A stretch of DNA of 39,426 bases, taken from the NCBI GenBank assembly GCA_009692065.1, contig SHZY01000046.1, forward strand, positions 1 through 39,426, in the 5' to 3' direction. The notes under the pieces were generated by a model that saw only the letters and a program-made list of their open reading frames with translations, had not been told where the DNA came from and searched no databases. This DNA is from Gemmataceae bacterium. GTDB taxonomy: Bacteria > Planctomycetota > Planctomycetia > Gemmatales > Gemmataceae. The position numbers were made by a program, and so were the translations under genes. Positions 33,377 to 39,426 of the stretch are shown one piece after another. The stretch's first letter is position 1. Each line of letters begins with the position of its first letter.

Positions 33377-34039
33377 ATGAGATCCAATTTCCGTCAACTA
33401 CTTTTGGTGGCTCTGACTGCGACCCTCTTTGCCTACGCCACCGTTTCCCATGCCGGCGACGACAAGGGATTCAAGCCGCTCTTCAATGGCAAAAACCTGA
33501 ATGGCTGGAAAACCGTCTGGCGCGACACCGACAAAGGCGATCCGAAAACCGTCCTCACCATCAAGGACGGCGAGATCCAGGTCTCCGGCGACCCGTGGGG
33601 TTATTTCTACACGGAGAAGTCCTACAAGAACTACGTCATCCGCTACTCCTGGACCTTTCCCAAGGATCAACCCGAAAAGACAACGATGAACAGCGGCCTC
33701 TTGCTGCACATACAGACGCCGCACAAAGTGTGGCCAAGATCGGTCGAGCCGCAAGGCCGCTACAAGGACCACGGTAAGATCTACTTCCCCGGCTGGGACA
33801 AAGGCACGGCCCCCACGGACACCACGTTCGACGAGGCCGCCCAGAAAAAAGCACTCAAGCAGAGCCACGAGTGGAACACGACCGAAGCGACCGTGCGCGG
33901 CGACGGCACGATCAGCGTCACGATCAATGGCATCGCCGTGGCCACCGGCAAGAGTCCGCTGACCAGCGGCCCGATCGGCTTCCAGTCCGAAGGCTCGCGC
34001 ATCCACTTCAAGGACATCAAGATCAAGATGCTCGATTGA
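33377..34039 (+). CDS. DUF1080 (3-keto-disaccharide hydrolase-like) secreted protein
   Basis: Two ATGs compete: 33371 (only 3 nt after GAGGAG) and 33377 (9 nt after it). I prefer 33377, giving 220 aa that begin MRSNFRQLLLVALTATLF, a signal peptide ending near VSHAG. The mature part is a DUF1080 beta-sandwich: FKPLFNGKNLNGWKTVW, PWGYFYTEKSYKNYVIRYSW, NSGLLLHIQTPHKVWP, GPIGFQSEGSRIHFKDIKIK. It is clearly a paralogue of the preceding gene (same blocks GYFYT-KSYKNYV, KVWP, GFQSEGS-IHFK-IKIK), without the charged tail. Likely role is exported sugar binding or hydrolysis; substrate unknown. The downstream hairpin at 34051-34078 lies 12 nt after its stop. Confidence 0.85.
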   Translation: MRSNFRQLLLVALTATLFAYATVSHAGDDKGFKPLFNGKNLNGWKTVWRDTDKGDPKTVLTIKDGEIQVSGDPWGYFYTEKSYKNYVIRYSWTFPKDQPEKTTMNSGLLLHIQTPHKVWPRSVEPQGRYKDHGKIYFPGWDKGTAPTDTTFDEAAQKKALKQSHEWNTTEATVRGDGTISVTINGIAVATGKSPLTSGPIGFQSEGSRIHFKDIKIKMLD

Positions 34040-34046
34040 ACCTGAG

Positions 34047-34078
34047 AAAAAAGCCCAGGGACGGCCGTCCCTGGGCTT
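34047..34078 (-). terminator. Rho-independent terminator of the selC tRNA gene
   Basis: AAGCCCAGGGACGG (34051-34064) pairs with CCGTCCCTGGGCTT (34065-34078), a perfect self-complementary stem that allows ~12 bp around a tight loop. On the minus strand the stem is followed by six T (complement of A 34047-34052), the classic intrinsic terminator, placed 7 nt behind the tRNA 3' end. On the plus strand no T-run follows, so it is oriented for selC, although it may slow transcripts from the DUF1080 gene as well. Confidence 0.85.
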
Positions 34079-34085
34079 GATGAAG

Positions 34086-34180
34086 CGGGAGTGTATGGGA
34101 ATCGAACCCACTGAGAGCTTTGTTCAAACCCCCCACTGGTTTTGAAGACCAGGGCCATCACCAGATGTGCAAACACTCCC
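34086..34180 (-). tRNA. selC: tRNA-Sec (anticodon UCA)
   Basis: On the minus strand the 95-nt gene begins GGGAGTGT (34180-34173) and ends ACACTCCC (34094-34087), an 8-bp acceptor stem, then discriminator G at 34086; CCA is not encoded. The anticodon arm CTGGT-CTTCAAA-ACCAG gives anticodon UCA (34145-34143). A long variable arm follows (GGGGGTTTG...CAAAGCTCTC, pairing with one bulge) and a 5-bp T stem with loop TTCGATT. The 8+5 acceptor/T arrangement, the UCA anticodon and the long variable arm are the defining features of bacterial selenocysteine tRNA. It implies the organism makes selenoproteins; selA, selB and selD are not in the window. It has its own promoter and terminator. Confidence 0.95.
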
Positions 34181-34205
34181 AGAGTACGGATGCTGCGTCT
34201 GGCGC

Positions 34206-34234
34206 ATTGTAGGTTGCCTGCGATCCGCTGTCCA
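34206..34234 (-). promoter_or_regulatory. Sigma70-type promoter of selC
   Basis: On the minus strand TGGACA (34234-34229) and TACAAT (34211-34206) are separated by exactly 17 nt; each matches consensus at five of six positions. The expected start is near 34199, about 19 nt before the tRNA 5' end (34180). It is the best promoter match I could find in the window. Confidence 0.75.
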
Positions 34235-34250
34235 TCGGGCGCAGGCAACC
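34212..34250. repeat. Perfect 11-bp inverted repeat around the selC -35 element
   Basis: GGTTGCCTGCG (34212-34222) and CGCAGGCAACC (34240-34250) are perfect inverse copies with 17 nt between. On the minus strand the pair encloses the -35 hexamer and abuts the -10; on the plus strand it forms a hairpin ending 17 nt before the M28 peptidase ATG. It could be an operator or a leader stem-loop. Confidence 0.8.
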
Positions 34251-34267
34251 AAATGTAAGGGATCAAC

Positions 34268-35920
34268 ATGAACAACTGGCTGCGATTCGCGTTACTGATT
34301 GGGCTCTCGGCAATCCTCAGAGCCGGAAGCGTGAGCGACGGAAACGAAAAACCGTCACCCGCGCCTCAAGGAGAGATCTCCCTTGAGCGTATCCGCGCCG
34401 ACGTGAAATACCTGGCAAGCGACCAACTCCAGGGCCGGGGCATCGGCAGCCGAGGCGAGGAGCTTGCCATCGAGCATATCGCACGCCAGTTCGAGAAGGC
34501 GGGACTCAAGCCGGTCGGCGATCGCGGGACGTTCTTGCAGGCGGTGCCACTCGTGATGGTAAACACGGAGCCGAAGGCTTCGCTCGCCATGGTCAAGGGG
34601 GACGCGATTACCTCGTTTCAGTTGGAAGGCGAGTTCGCCGGCGTGAGCAAGACGCAGACCTCGGAGGATTTCGACGCCGAGGCCATCTTCCTCGGCCACG
34701 GTATCACGGCCCCCGAGTTCGGCTGGGACGATTACAAGGACGTGGACGTGAAGGGCAAAGTCGTCGTCGTCTTCACCAACGAACCGCCGTCGGACGACCC
34801 GAAATTCTTCGGCGGCAAGGCTCTCACCTATTATGGCCGCTGGACTTACAAGTACGAGGAGGCGACTCGCCGCGGCGCGAAGGCCGTGCTCATCATTCAC
34901 ACGACCGAAACCGCGGGCTATCCGTACTCCGTCGTCAAGAAACTCAAGGGGGCACAGATCCGGCGCGAGCCCGGCAGCCATGCTCTCGCGTTTGCCGGTT
35001 GGCTTTCTTCGATAGCGGGCGACAAGCTGCTCGCCTCGGTCGGTCTTACCGTGGAGGAAGCCCTCAAGAAAGCCGACACGCGCGGCTTCAAGGCGATTCC
35101 GCTCGGTGTCCACATTCAGGGGCACATCCCGACCACCATCCAGAAAATCGTCACGCGGAACGTCGTCGGCCTGGTCGAAGGAAGCGACCCGGGCCTCAAG
35201 TCCGAGGCAGTCATCTTCACCGCTCACTGGGACCATCTCGGCATGGGCGCCTCCTCTGTCGGCACCGATGCTATCTACAACGGCGCCCTTGACAACGCAA
35301 CTGGCTGTGCCATTCTCATGGAGATGACGCGGATGTGGGCAAGCCAGCAGCCCCGGCCCAAACGCTCGGCTGTGTTTCTCGCGACAACGGCGGAAGAGAG
35401 CGGCCTCCTGGGTGCTGTCTATTACGCGGCTCATCCCGTCATTCCGCTCGGCAAGACGGCGATCAATCTCAACTTCGATACGATTCTGCCCCTGGGCGTT
35501 CCGGAATCGGTCGTCGTCGCCGGCGCGGAACGGACCACCGCCTGGCCGCTGGTGCAGGAGTCGGCCCGCAAGCACAAGCTGACGATCGAGCCGGATCGAA
35601 ATGCCCACCTCGGCTTCTTCTATCGGTCCGATCATTTTGCCCTGGCCCGCGGCGGCGTTCCGGCGTTCTCCGTATTTCCAGGTGAGAAGATCAAGGGCAA
35701 GCCGGCCGACTTCGCCAGGAAGGCCATGGAAGAATACATCGCCAAGATCTACCACAGCCCGGCCGACGAATACCGCGATGACTGGGACTTCTCCGGTTAT
35801 CCGTTGTTGATGCGATTCGCCTTCGATATCGCGCGCGACGCAGCCAACGCGAAGACGCTGCCGACCTGGGCGCCGGGAGACGAATTCCGCAAGGCCCGCG
35901 AGAAGAGCGGCGTGAAGTGA
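34268..35920 (+). CDS. Secreted M28-family zinc metallopeptidase with PA-like insert
   Basis: ATG 34268 has AAGGGAT upstream and begins a signal peptide (NWLRFALLIGLSAILRAG); total 550 aa. The M28 aminopeptidase domain shows the full co-catalytic zinc set: H320 and D322 (TAHWDHLG), D342 (GALDNATG), E376-E377 (TTAEESGLLG), D404 (NLNFDTI) and H496 (YHSPADEY). A PA-like insert lies around residues 130-290 (VDVKGKVVVVFTNEPPSDDP, RRGAKAVLIIHTTE). It would act outside the cytoplasm, trimming peptides from the N-terminus. It stands alone, between the selC tRNA and the efflux genes, with a hairpin in its leader. Confidence 0.9.
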   Translation: MNNWLRFALLIGLSAILRAGSVSDGNEKPSPAPQGEISLERIRADVKYLASDQLQGRGIGSRGEELAIEHIARQFEKAGLKPVGDRGTFLQAVPLVMVNTEPKASLAMVKGDAITSFQLEGEFAGVSKTQTSEDFDAEAIFLGHGITAPEFGWDDYKDVDVKGKVVVVFTNEPPSDDPKFFGGKALTYYGRWTYKYEEATRRGAKAVLIIHTTETAGYPYSVVKKLKGAQIRREPGSHALAFAGWLSSIAGDKLLASVGLTVEEALKKADTRGFKAIPLGVHIQGHIPTTIQKIVTRNVVGLVEGSDPGLKSEAVIFTAHWDHLGMGASSVGTDAIYNGALDNATGCAILMEMTRMWASQQPRPKRSAVFLATTAEESGLLGAVYYAAHPVIPLGKTAINLNFDTILPLGVPESVVVAGAERTTAWPLVQESARKHKLTIEPDRNAHLGFFYRSDHFALARGGVPAFSVFPGEKIKGKPADFARKAMEEYIAKIYHSPADEYRDDWDFSGYPLLMRFAFDIARDAANAKTLPTWAPGDEFRKAREKSGVK

Positions 35921-35986
35921 CCTACGGAGCCGCGCACGAAGTAAGCGTCTCTGCAAAACGACACGTCTCGCTGATCCCCACTGAAA

Positions 35987-36142
35987 GAGAACCACGGGGG
36001 AGCACGGGAAAATGCTTGAAAAAATGCCGGAACAGACTGTGGAGAAGTCCATTTATCCCGAGCCCTTGGCTCCTCGGCACAATTTCCCAGTCTATCCTGG
36101 CCTTCCCCGTGCTCCCCGTTTCCCCCCGTGGTTTTTTGTCTC
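35987..36142. repeat. Inverted arrangement of CCACGGGG/CCCCGTGG elements
   Basis: The convergent gap carries GAGAACCACGGGGGAGCACG (35987-36006) on the left and TTCCCCGTGCTCCCCGTTTC and CCCCGTGG (36103-36130) on the right, roughly inverse to each other over ~100 nt of intervening sequence. The same words occur at 13611-13733, also between convergent genes. No coding sequence is supported here. Confidence 0.45.
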
Positions 36143-36174
36143 GTGGAATCACCGGGTAGGGTCTACAAAACCGC

Positions 36175-37659
36175 TTACTTCGTCCGCGGCTCTTCCAGAC
36201 AAAGCTCCTTGCCTGCCAGGAACTGCGCCGGATACCCGAGCGCCCGATAGAGCCGAAACTGGGCCCGGTTGTGATCGGCGACCGCTCCGTAGAAATCGCT
36301 ATTCGCTTGCCCTAGCGCCTGGATCGATGCGACCACTTCCTGCGGGCGCACCAGCAAGATAAGCAAGTCGCCCGCACGGCGTGTTTGGCTCAAACCCTGG
36401 AAATTCTTGTCCACCGAGTCGACGGCGTCCTTGAGCCCGGCCTCGGCATCCGCGAGCCGATTGGCCGCTGAGGTCGCCTGAGCGTGGGCCTGCGCCACCT
36501 CGGCAGCAACGCGATCCTGCAAGCGGAACATCTCGAAGATCGCGATCTGATTCTCCGCTTGCCGCTCTTTCATCTTGGCGCGGTTGCCGAACATCAGGTT
36601 CTGGAACTCCCAGACGATTTGAAGCTCGAAATCGCCGCGTGGGCCATACTTCCCCAGGGCGTCGTTGCCGCCGCCGAAGACGCCGCCGGAGAGGGACGCG
36701 GGCGGGTTGGTGCCGGTGCCCTTCAGCACCAGGCTTGGAATGAGCGGCCGCACGCGCTCCTGGCGCAGCCGCTGCAGCGTGGCTTCGACGAGCGCCTGTT
36801 GCGACGCCAGTTCCGGCCGATTGCGCAAGCCGGCCGGAATCAACGTGTCGAGTGTATGCTCCGGCGCAATCAAGGAAACCCGGAGATAAGGTGGCTCGAC
36901 GGGATCGATCAGTGCGGCGGGATCGAGCCGCAGGACGCGGATCAACTCGGCGCTGGCAAACTGCCAGCTCTCCTGGGCCCGGTGGACGACCTGCTTGCGG
37001 CGTGCCAACTCGGTACGAGCACGCACCGTTTCAACCGGCGGCACCAGGCCGCCAAGTTTGTCGGCACGGCGCACCAGTTCCTCGGCGTGCCGGGCTGCCA
37101 GCTCCGCGCCGACCAGTTCGCCGCGTGCTTGCTGGACCGTGAAGTAGGCCTCGGCAACCACGAGGGTGCCGTTGTTTGCTGCCGTGTCGAGGTCGGCGAC
37201 ACGTGCACGCACGACTTGCCGGGCCGCCAGCGGCGCGAAGATCGCGTCGCTCGGCGTCAAGATCGCATTGACGCCGAGGCCGGTCATGAACGAGCTTCGA
37301 GTGGGGCTGACAATCCCACCGAGGACGTCCTGAACGCGCCCGTCGTGACGCAGGTAGTCGGAGCCGACCGTGATCGTCGGCAGCCAGGCGTACTTGGCCT
37401 GACTGAGCTGGGCGGTGGCTTGCTGGATGCGATGGGCGGCGATAGCGATGTCCATTGTCCGAGCGTTGACGAGTCGCAAGGCGGTCGGCAGATTGATCGG
37501 CAACGCCTGGCCCCGCAGCACGGGCGGCGACCACGGCACCGGCGGTGTCGGCGTCGTGATCTCCAGCGGCCGAATCGCGTCACGATTCTGCTGGGCAGCT
37601 AGCGGAGACATGCCGACAAGCAGCAGCGCGAGCGCGACAAGCTTTCGAATGCGAACCAT
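36175..37659 (-). CDS. TolC-like outer membrane efflux protein
   Basis: I use ATG 37659 (MVRIRKLVALALLLVGMSPL, a signal peptide); a TTG two codons earlier is also possible. The 494-aa product has the two long helical repeats of the OEP/TolC family: ALRLVNARTMDIAIAAHRIQ, AELIRVLRLDP, ELASQQALVEATLQRLRQER and the C-terminal VRPQEVVASIQALGQANSDF. It would form the outer-membrane/periplasmic channel of a tripartite exporter. Its presumed partner, the periplasmic adaptor, is the next gene upstream on the same strand, 259 bp away with repeat V2 in between. No pump gene is visible. Confidence 0.85.
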   Translation of the reverse strand: MVRIRKLVALALLLVGMSPLAAQQNRDAIRPLEITTPTPPVPWSPPVLRGQALPINLPTALRLVNARTMDIAIAAHRIQQATAQLSQAKYAWLPTITVGSDYLRHDGRVQDVLGGIVSPTRSSFMTGLGVNAILTPSDAIFAPLAARQVVRARVADLDTAANNGTLVVAEAYFTVQQARGELVGAELAARHAEELVRRADKLGGLVPPVETVRARTELARRKQVVHRAQESWQFASAELIRVLRLDPAALIDPVEPPYLRVSLIAPEHTLDTLIPAGLRNRPELASQQALVEATLQRLRQERVRPLIPSLVLKGTGTNPPASLSGGVFGGGNDALGKYGPRGDFELQIVWEFQNLMFGNRAKMKERQAENQIAIFEMFRLQDRVAAEVAQAHAQATSAANRLADAEAGLKDAVDSVDKNFQGLSQTRRAGDLLILLVRPQEVVASIQALGQANSDFYGAVADHNRAQFRLYRALGYPAQFLAGKELCLEEPRTK

Positions 37660-37805
37660 GCGCAACCCCGCGGCCTGGAATGCCGATTTTCCCGGAACGA
37701 CCGGTTATCCTGAATATCGGACTTGGCAAGGCTGCGAATGCAGCGAAACGAGGTGAAGCCGGCCAATACGAGTTTGCGCACTTTGCCCAGCCGGCAATGT
37801 TCTCC

Positions 37806-37906
37806 GGCTCTCCACCATTTTTGTGATTTCGTGACAAGCCCTGAGATGAGGTACTCCGAATCCCAGCGGTTCGGAATAACTCACCCCATGGGCGTCCACA
37901 GAGTTG
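37806..37906 (-). repeat. Dispersed ~100-bp repeat, copy V2
   Basis: Read on the minus strand it begins CAACTCTGTGGACGCCCA and ends AAAATGGTGGAGAGCC, matching copy V1 (15746-15847) nearly throughout. The central palindrome is more degenerate on one side (GTGAGTTATTCCGAACC against GGATTCGGAGTACCTCATC). It sits 13 nt behind the stop codon of the adaptor gene, inside an apparent operon. Confidence 0.75.
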
Positions 37907-37918
37907 AGGGAGAGCCCG

Positions 37919-39277
37919 TTATTTCTTCTCGACGCGAACCTCTTTCCCCTCGCTCACGGCGCCGAGATTCGTCACGACGACTTGTTCGTCTCCGCTGACG
38001 GCCTGCCAGGCGGCCCCGCCCGACTGCAACTTGACGACCTCGACCATCTGCCCATCGCGTACGCCGAGCTTGAGCGGAGTGCGGACGGCCTTGCCTTCGA
38101 CGACGCGCCAGCAGCACGGCTGGTCGGCGTGCGTGAAGATCGCGCTCACGGGGAGCGTGTAGCGTTCCCCGAGGTCCACTGTGAACACAAGATTGGCAAA
38201 CATCCCGGGGCGCAGTTTGTTTGCCGAATTCACGTGATCGATCTCCACGCGCAGCGTGCGCGACTTCGGGTCCAGCGTTCGGCTGGTCCGCGCGACCACC
38301 CCTTCGAACGGCTCCCCCTTCAGGGCCGGCACATGAATTTTCGGTTTGGAGTTCTCGGTGATGTACGTCGCGTCCGATTCCGGAACCTCCGCGATGATGC
38401 GTAACTTATCGGTCCGCGCGACGACGAAGAGGACACCGGGGCCACCGCTGGCGTTCGATTGCAGGAAGTGGCCGGTGTGGATGTTGCGGCGTGTGACTAC
38501 GCCATCAAAGGGAGCGCGGATGTAGCGATACTCGACCAGGGCTTTGAGCCTGGCCTCCTCCGCCCCCGCTACCAGCACGTGCGCCTTCGCCGCGGCGACG
38601 TCCGCCTTGGCCTTGGCGTGTTTCGCCTCGCTCTCGGTCGCCATGGCCTGCGCGGATTGCACCTTGGCCTCGACCTCGTTGCGAGATGCGTCGGCCGATT
38701 TGTACTGGAAAAGCGTCTCTTCGCGGATTTGCCGATCGAGAACGCCATCCTTGACGGCTTTCTCGACTCGCACCAATTCCGACTTCCAGCGTTCGACGTT
38801 GGCGTCGGCCCGGGCACACGACGCAGTCGCCTCGCGCACCAACGCCTTGGCGGTCAGAACGTGCGCCTCGGCGGCATCCAGCGATGCGGTTGACTGATCG
38901 ACTTGCGCCCGCGCTTGCGTCACCAGCGCCTGTTTTTGTTCCAGCTCGCTCAACATCTCGGGGACTGCCAATTCCGCCAGAATCTCCCCTGCCTTGGTGA
39001 GCTGCCCCTTGGCGTCGTAGCACGGCCCCGCGACCAATTTGCCGATGTCCACGTTTACCTTTTTCAGGTAGCCGGAAATGTGGGCGACCAGCGGCGTCTC
39101 CTCGAACGCCTCGATCGTGGCAGGCTGCTCGATGACGCGCAACATCGCCTTCTTAGTCGGCACATCGGTCTTGACCGCACCTGCGTCGCGCACTTTTGCG
39201 GACGGGTTGGATGGATTGCAGCCCGTCAATGCCACGGCGAATAGGACGGCATGAGCGAAAATACGATGATATTTCAT
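37919..39277 (-). CDS. RND-type periplasmic adaptor (HlyD family) lipoprotein
   Basis: ATG 39277 has an excellent ribosome-binding site (GGGAGGTGATTC). The 452-aa protein begins with a lipoprotein signal (VLFAVALTGCNPS, lipobox cysteine at 20). The adaptor order is visible: barrel-sandwich half 1 (VIEQPATIEAFEETPLVAHI, SGYLKKVNVDIGKLV), a long coiled-coil hairpin at ~105-245 (ELEQKQALVTQARAQVDQST, AKHAKAKADVAAAKAHVL), barrel-sandwich half 2 (YIRAPFDGVVTRRNIHTGHF), beta-barrel (LRIIAEVPESDATYI, LRPGMFANLVF) and a membrane-proximal domain (TLPVSAIFTHADQ). It should link an inner-membrane pump with the TolC-like channel. The coiled coil is long for an RND adaptor. No RND gene lies between or after the two genes in this window. 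Confidence 0.85.
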   Translation of the reverse strand: MKYHRIFAHAVLFAVALTGCNPSNPSAKVRDAGAVKTDVPTKKAMLRVIEQPATIEAFEETPLVAHISGYLKKVNVDIGKLVAGPCYDAKGQLTKAGEILAELAVPEMLSELEQKQALVTQARAQVDQSTASLDAAEAHVLTAKALVREATASCARADANVERWKSELVRVEKAVKDGVLDRQIREETLFQYKSADASRNEVEAKVQSAQAMATESEAKHAKAKADVAAAKAHVLVAGAEEARLKALVEYRYIRAPFDGVVTRRNIHTGHFLQSNASGGPGVLFVVARTDKLRIIAEVPESDATYITENSKPKIHVPALKGEPFEGVVARTSRTLDPKSRTLRVEIDHVNSANKLRPGMFANLVFTVDLGERYTLPVSAIFTHADQPCCWRVVEGKAVRTPLKLGVRDGQMVEVVKLQSGGAAWQAVSGDEQVVVTNLGAVSEGKEVRVEKK

Positions 39278-39338
39278 GAATCACCTCCCATTTTCGGTTA
39301 GCCGCGACGCACAGCGGAGCGCGGGCTCTATTCGTGTT

Positions 39339-39426
39339 GTGGCACGGTCTCCCGACCGTGCCACCCGGTTCGAGCGAAGGTCTCACGGCGATTCGGGAGA
39401 CCTTCGGTCGAGCACGTGGCACGGTC
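39339..39426. repeat. Cluster of palindromes at the right edge
   Basis: GTGGCACGGTC (39339-39349) and GACCGTGCCAC (39354-39364) form a perfect 11-bp stem with a 4-nt loop; CGAAGGTCTC (39375-39384) and GAGACCTTCG (39397-39406) form a second perfect 10-bp stem; GTGGCACGGTC starts again at 39416 and is cut by the window end. This upstream region of the adaptor gene is therefore a repeat array, probably longer than seen. Confidence 0.8.

Noticed and set aside
34086-34180. Possible opal-suppressor or serine tRNA instead of tRNA-Sec
   Set aside because: The anticodon is UCA, the acceptor stem has 8 bp and the variable arm is long; tRNA-Ser UGA would read TGA in the loop and have a 7-bp acceptor stem.
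34355-36052. - strand ORF of 565 aa opposite the M28 peptidase
   Set aside because: The plus frame has all zinc ligands of an M28 peptidase; the antisense frame has none of the marks of a gene.

Overview
The window reads as chromosome from a planctomycete, most likely a Gemmata-like (Gemmatales) or Pirellula-like lineage. This rests on gene families that are largely confined to that phylum: a PSCyt1/DUF1549/DUF1553 protein next to a DUF1501 protein, DUF1080 secreted proteins, a PVC-type heme-binding CxxCH protein, a DUF6797 protein, and a fibronectin-III protein whose N-terminus carries the phylum's LLEERQCLS-type motif. The DNA is GC-rich, so many long antisense ORFs are open; they are shadows.

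Layout. 1-336: the 3' end of an IS4-family transposase that appears to cut off a small antitoxin-like gene. 416-5319: a two-heme cytochrome c (-), a GNAT-like protein (+), a secreted DUF3352-like protein (-) and a conserved unknown (-). 5715-11544 (+): siroheme sulfite reductase, a 1004-aa PVC-type heme protein and an ArsM-type arsenite methyltransferase, separated by related palindromes. 11598-17227: TIM-barrel sugar isomerase (-), PDZ protein (+), PDZ-PDZ-M6 metalloprotease (-), four-domain FN3 protein (+). 17467-22318 (+): DUF6797 propeller protein, small secreted protein and a five-CxxCH cytochrome, a compact likely operon. 22360-27230 (-): a tight catabolic operon, in transcription order D-galactonate dehydratase-like enolase, DapA-family aldolase/lyase, MFS (ACS-type) transporter and neutral-ceramidase-like hydrolase. 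27354-34039 (+): PSCyt1/DUF1549/LamG-like/DUF1553 protein, DUF1501 Tat-type protein and two DUF1080 proteins. 34086-34180 (-): a selenocysteine tRNA (UCA anticodon) with its own recognisable promoter and terminator. 34268-35920 (+): M28 metallopeptidase. 36175-39277 (-): TolC-like outer-membrane protein and RND-type periplasmic adaptor, with no RND pump gene in view.

How it fits together. Most products carry export signals, and four proteins together carry ten CxxCH heme motifs. The picture is an envelope-centred degradative and redox lifestyle, with one intracellular sugar-acid pathway, sulfur assimilation and arsenic methylation. Nothing in the window is an obvious phage, CRISPR or defence locus.

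The most unusual layer is non-coding. Between genes, and once inside a gene, lie several families of long, often perfect palindromes: five copies sharing CGTTTAGCGCCC, three sharing TCCGAGCCTGA, one nested CCGCCGTTTACGGCGG element, two copies of a ~100-bp element, and other hairpins. Some supply start codons, stop codons or in-frame coding sequence to genes. All product names come from reading the sequence by eye; no database search was possible.
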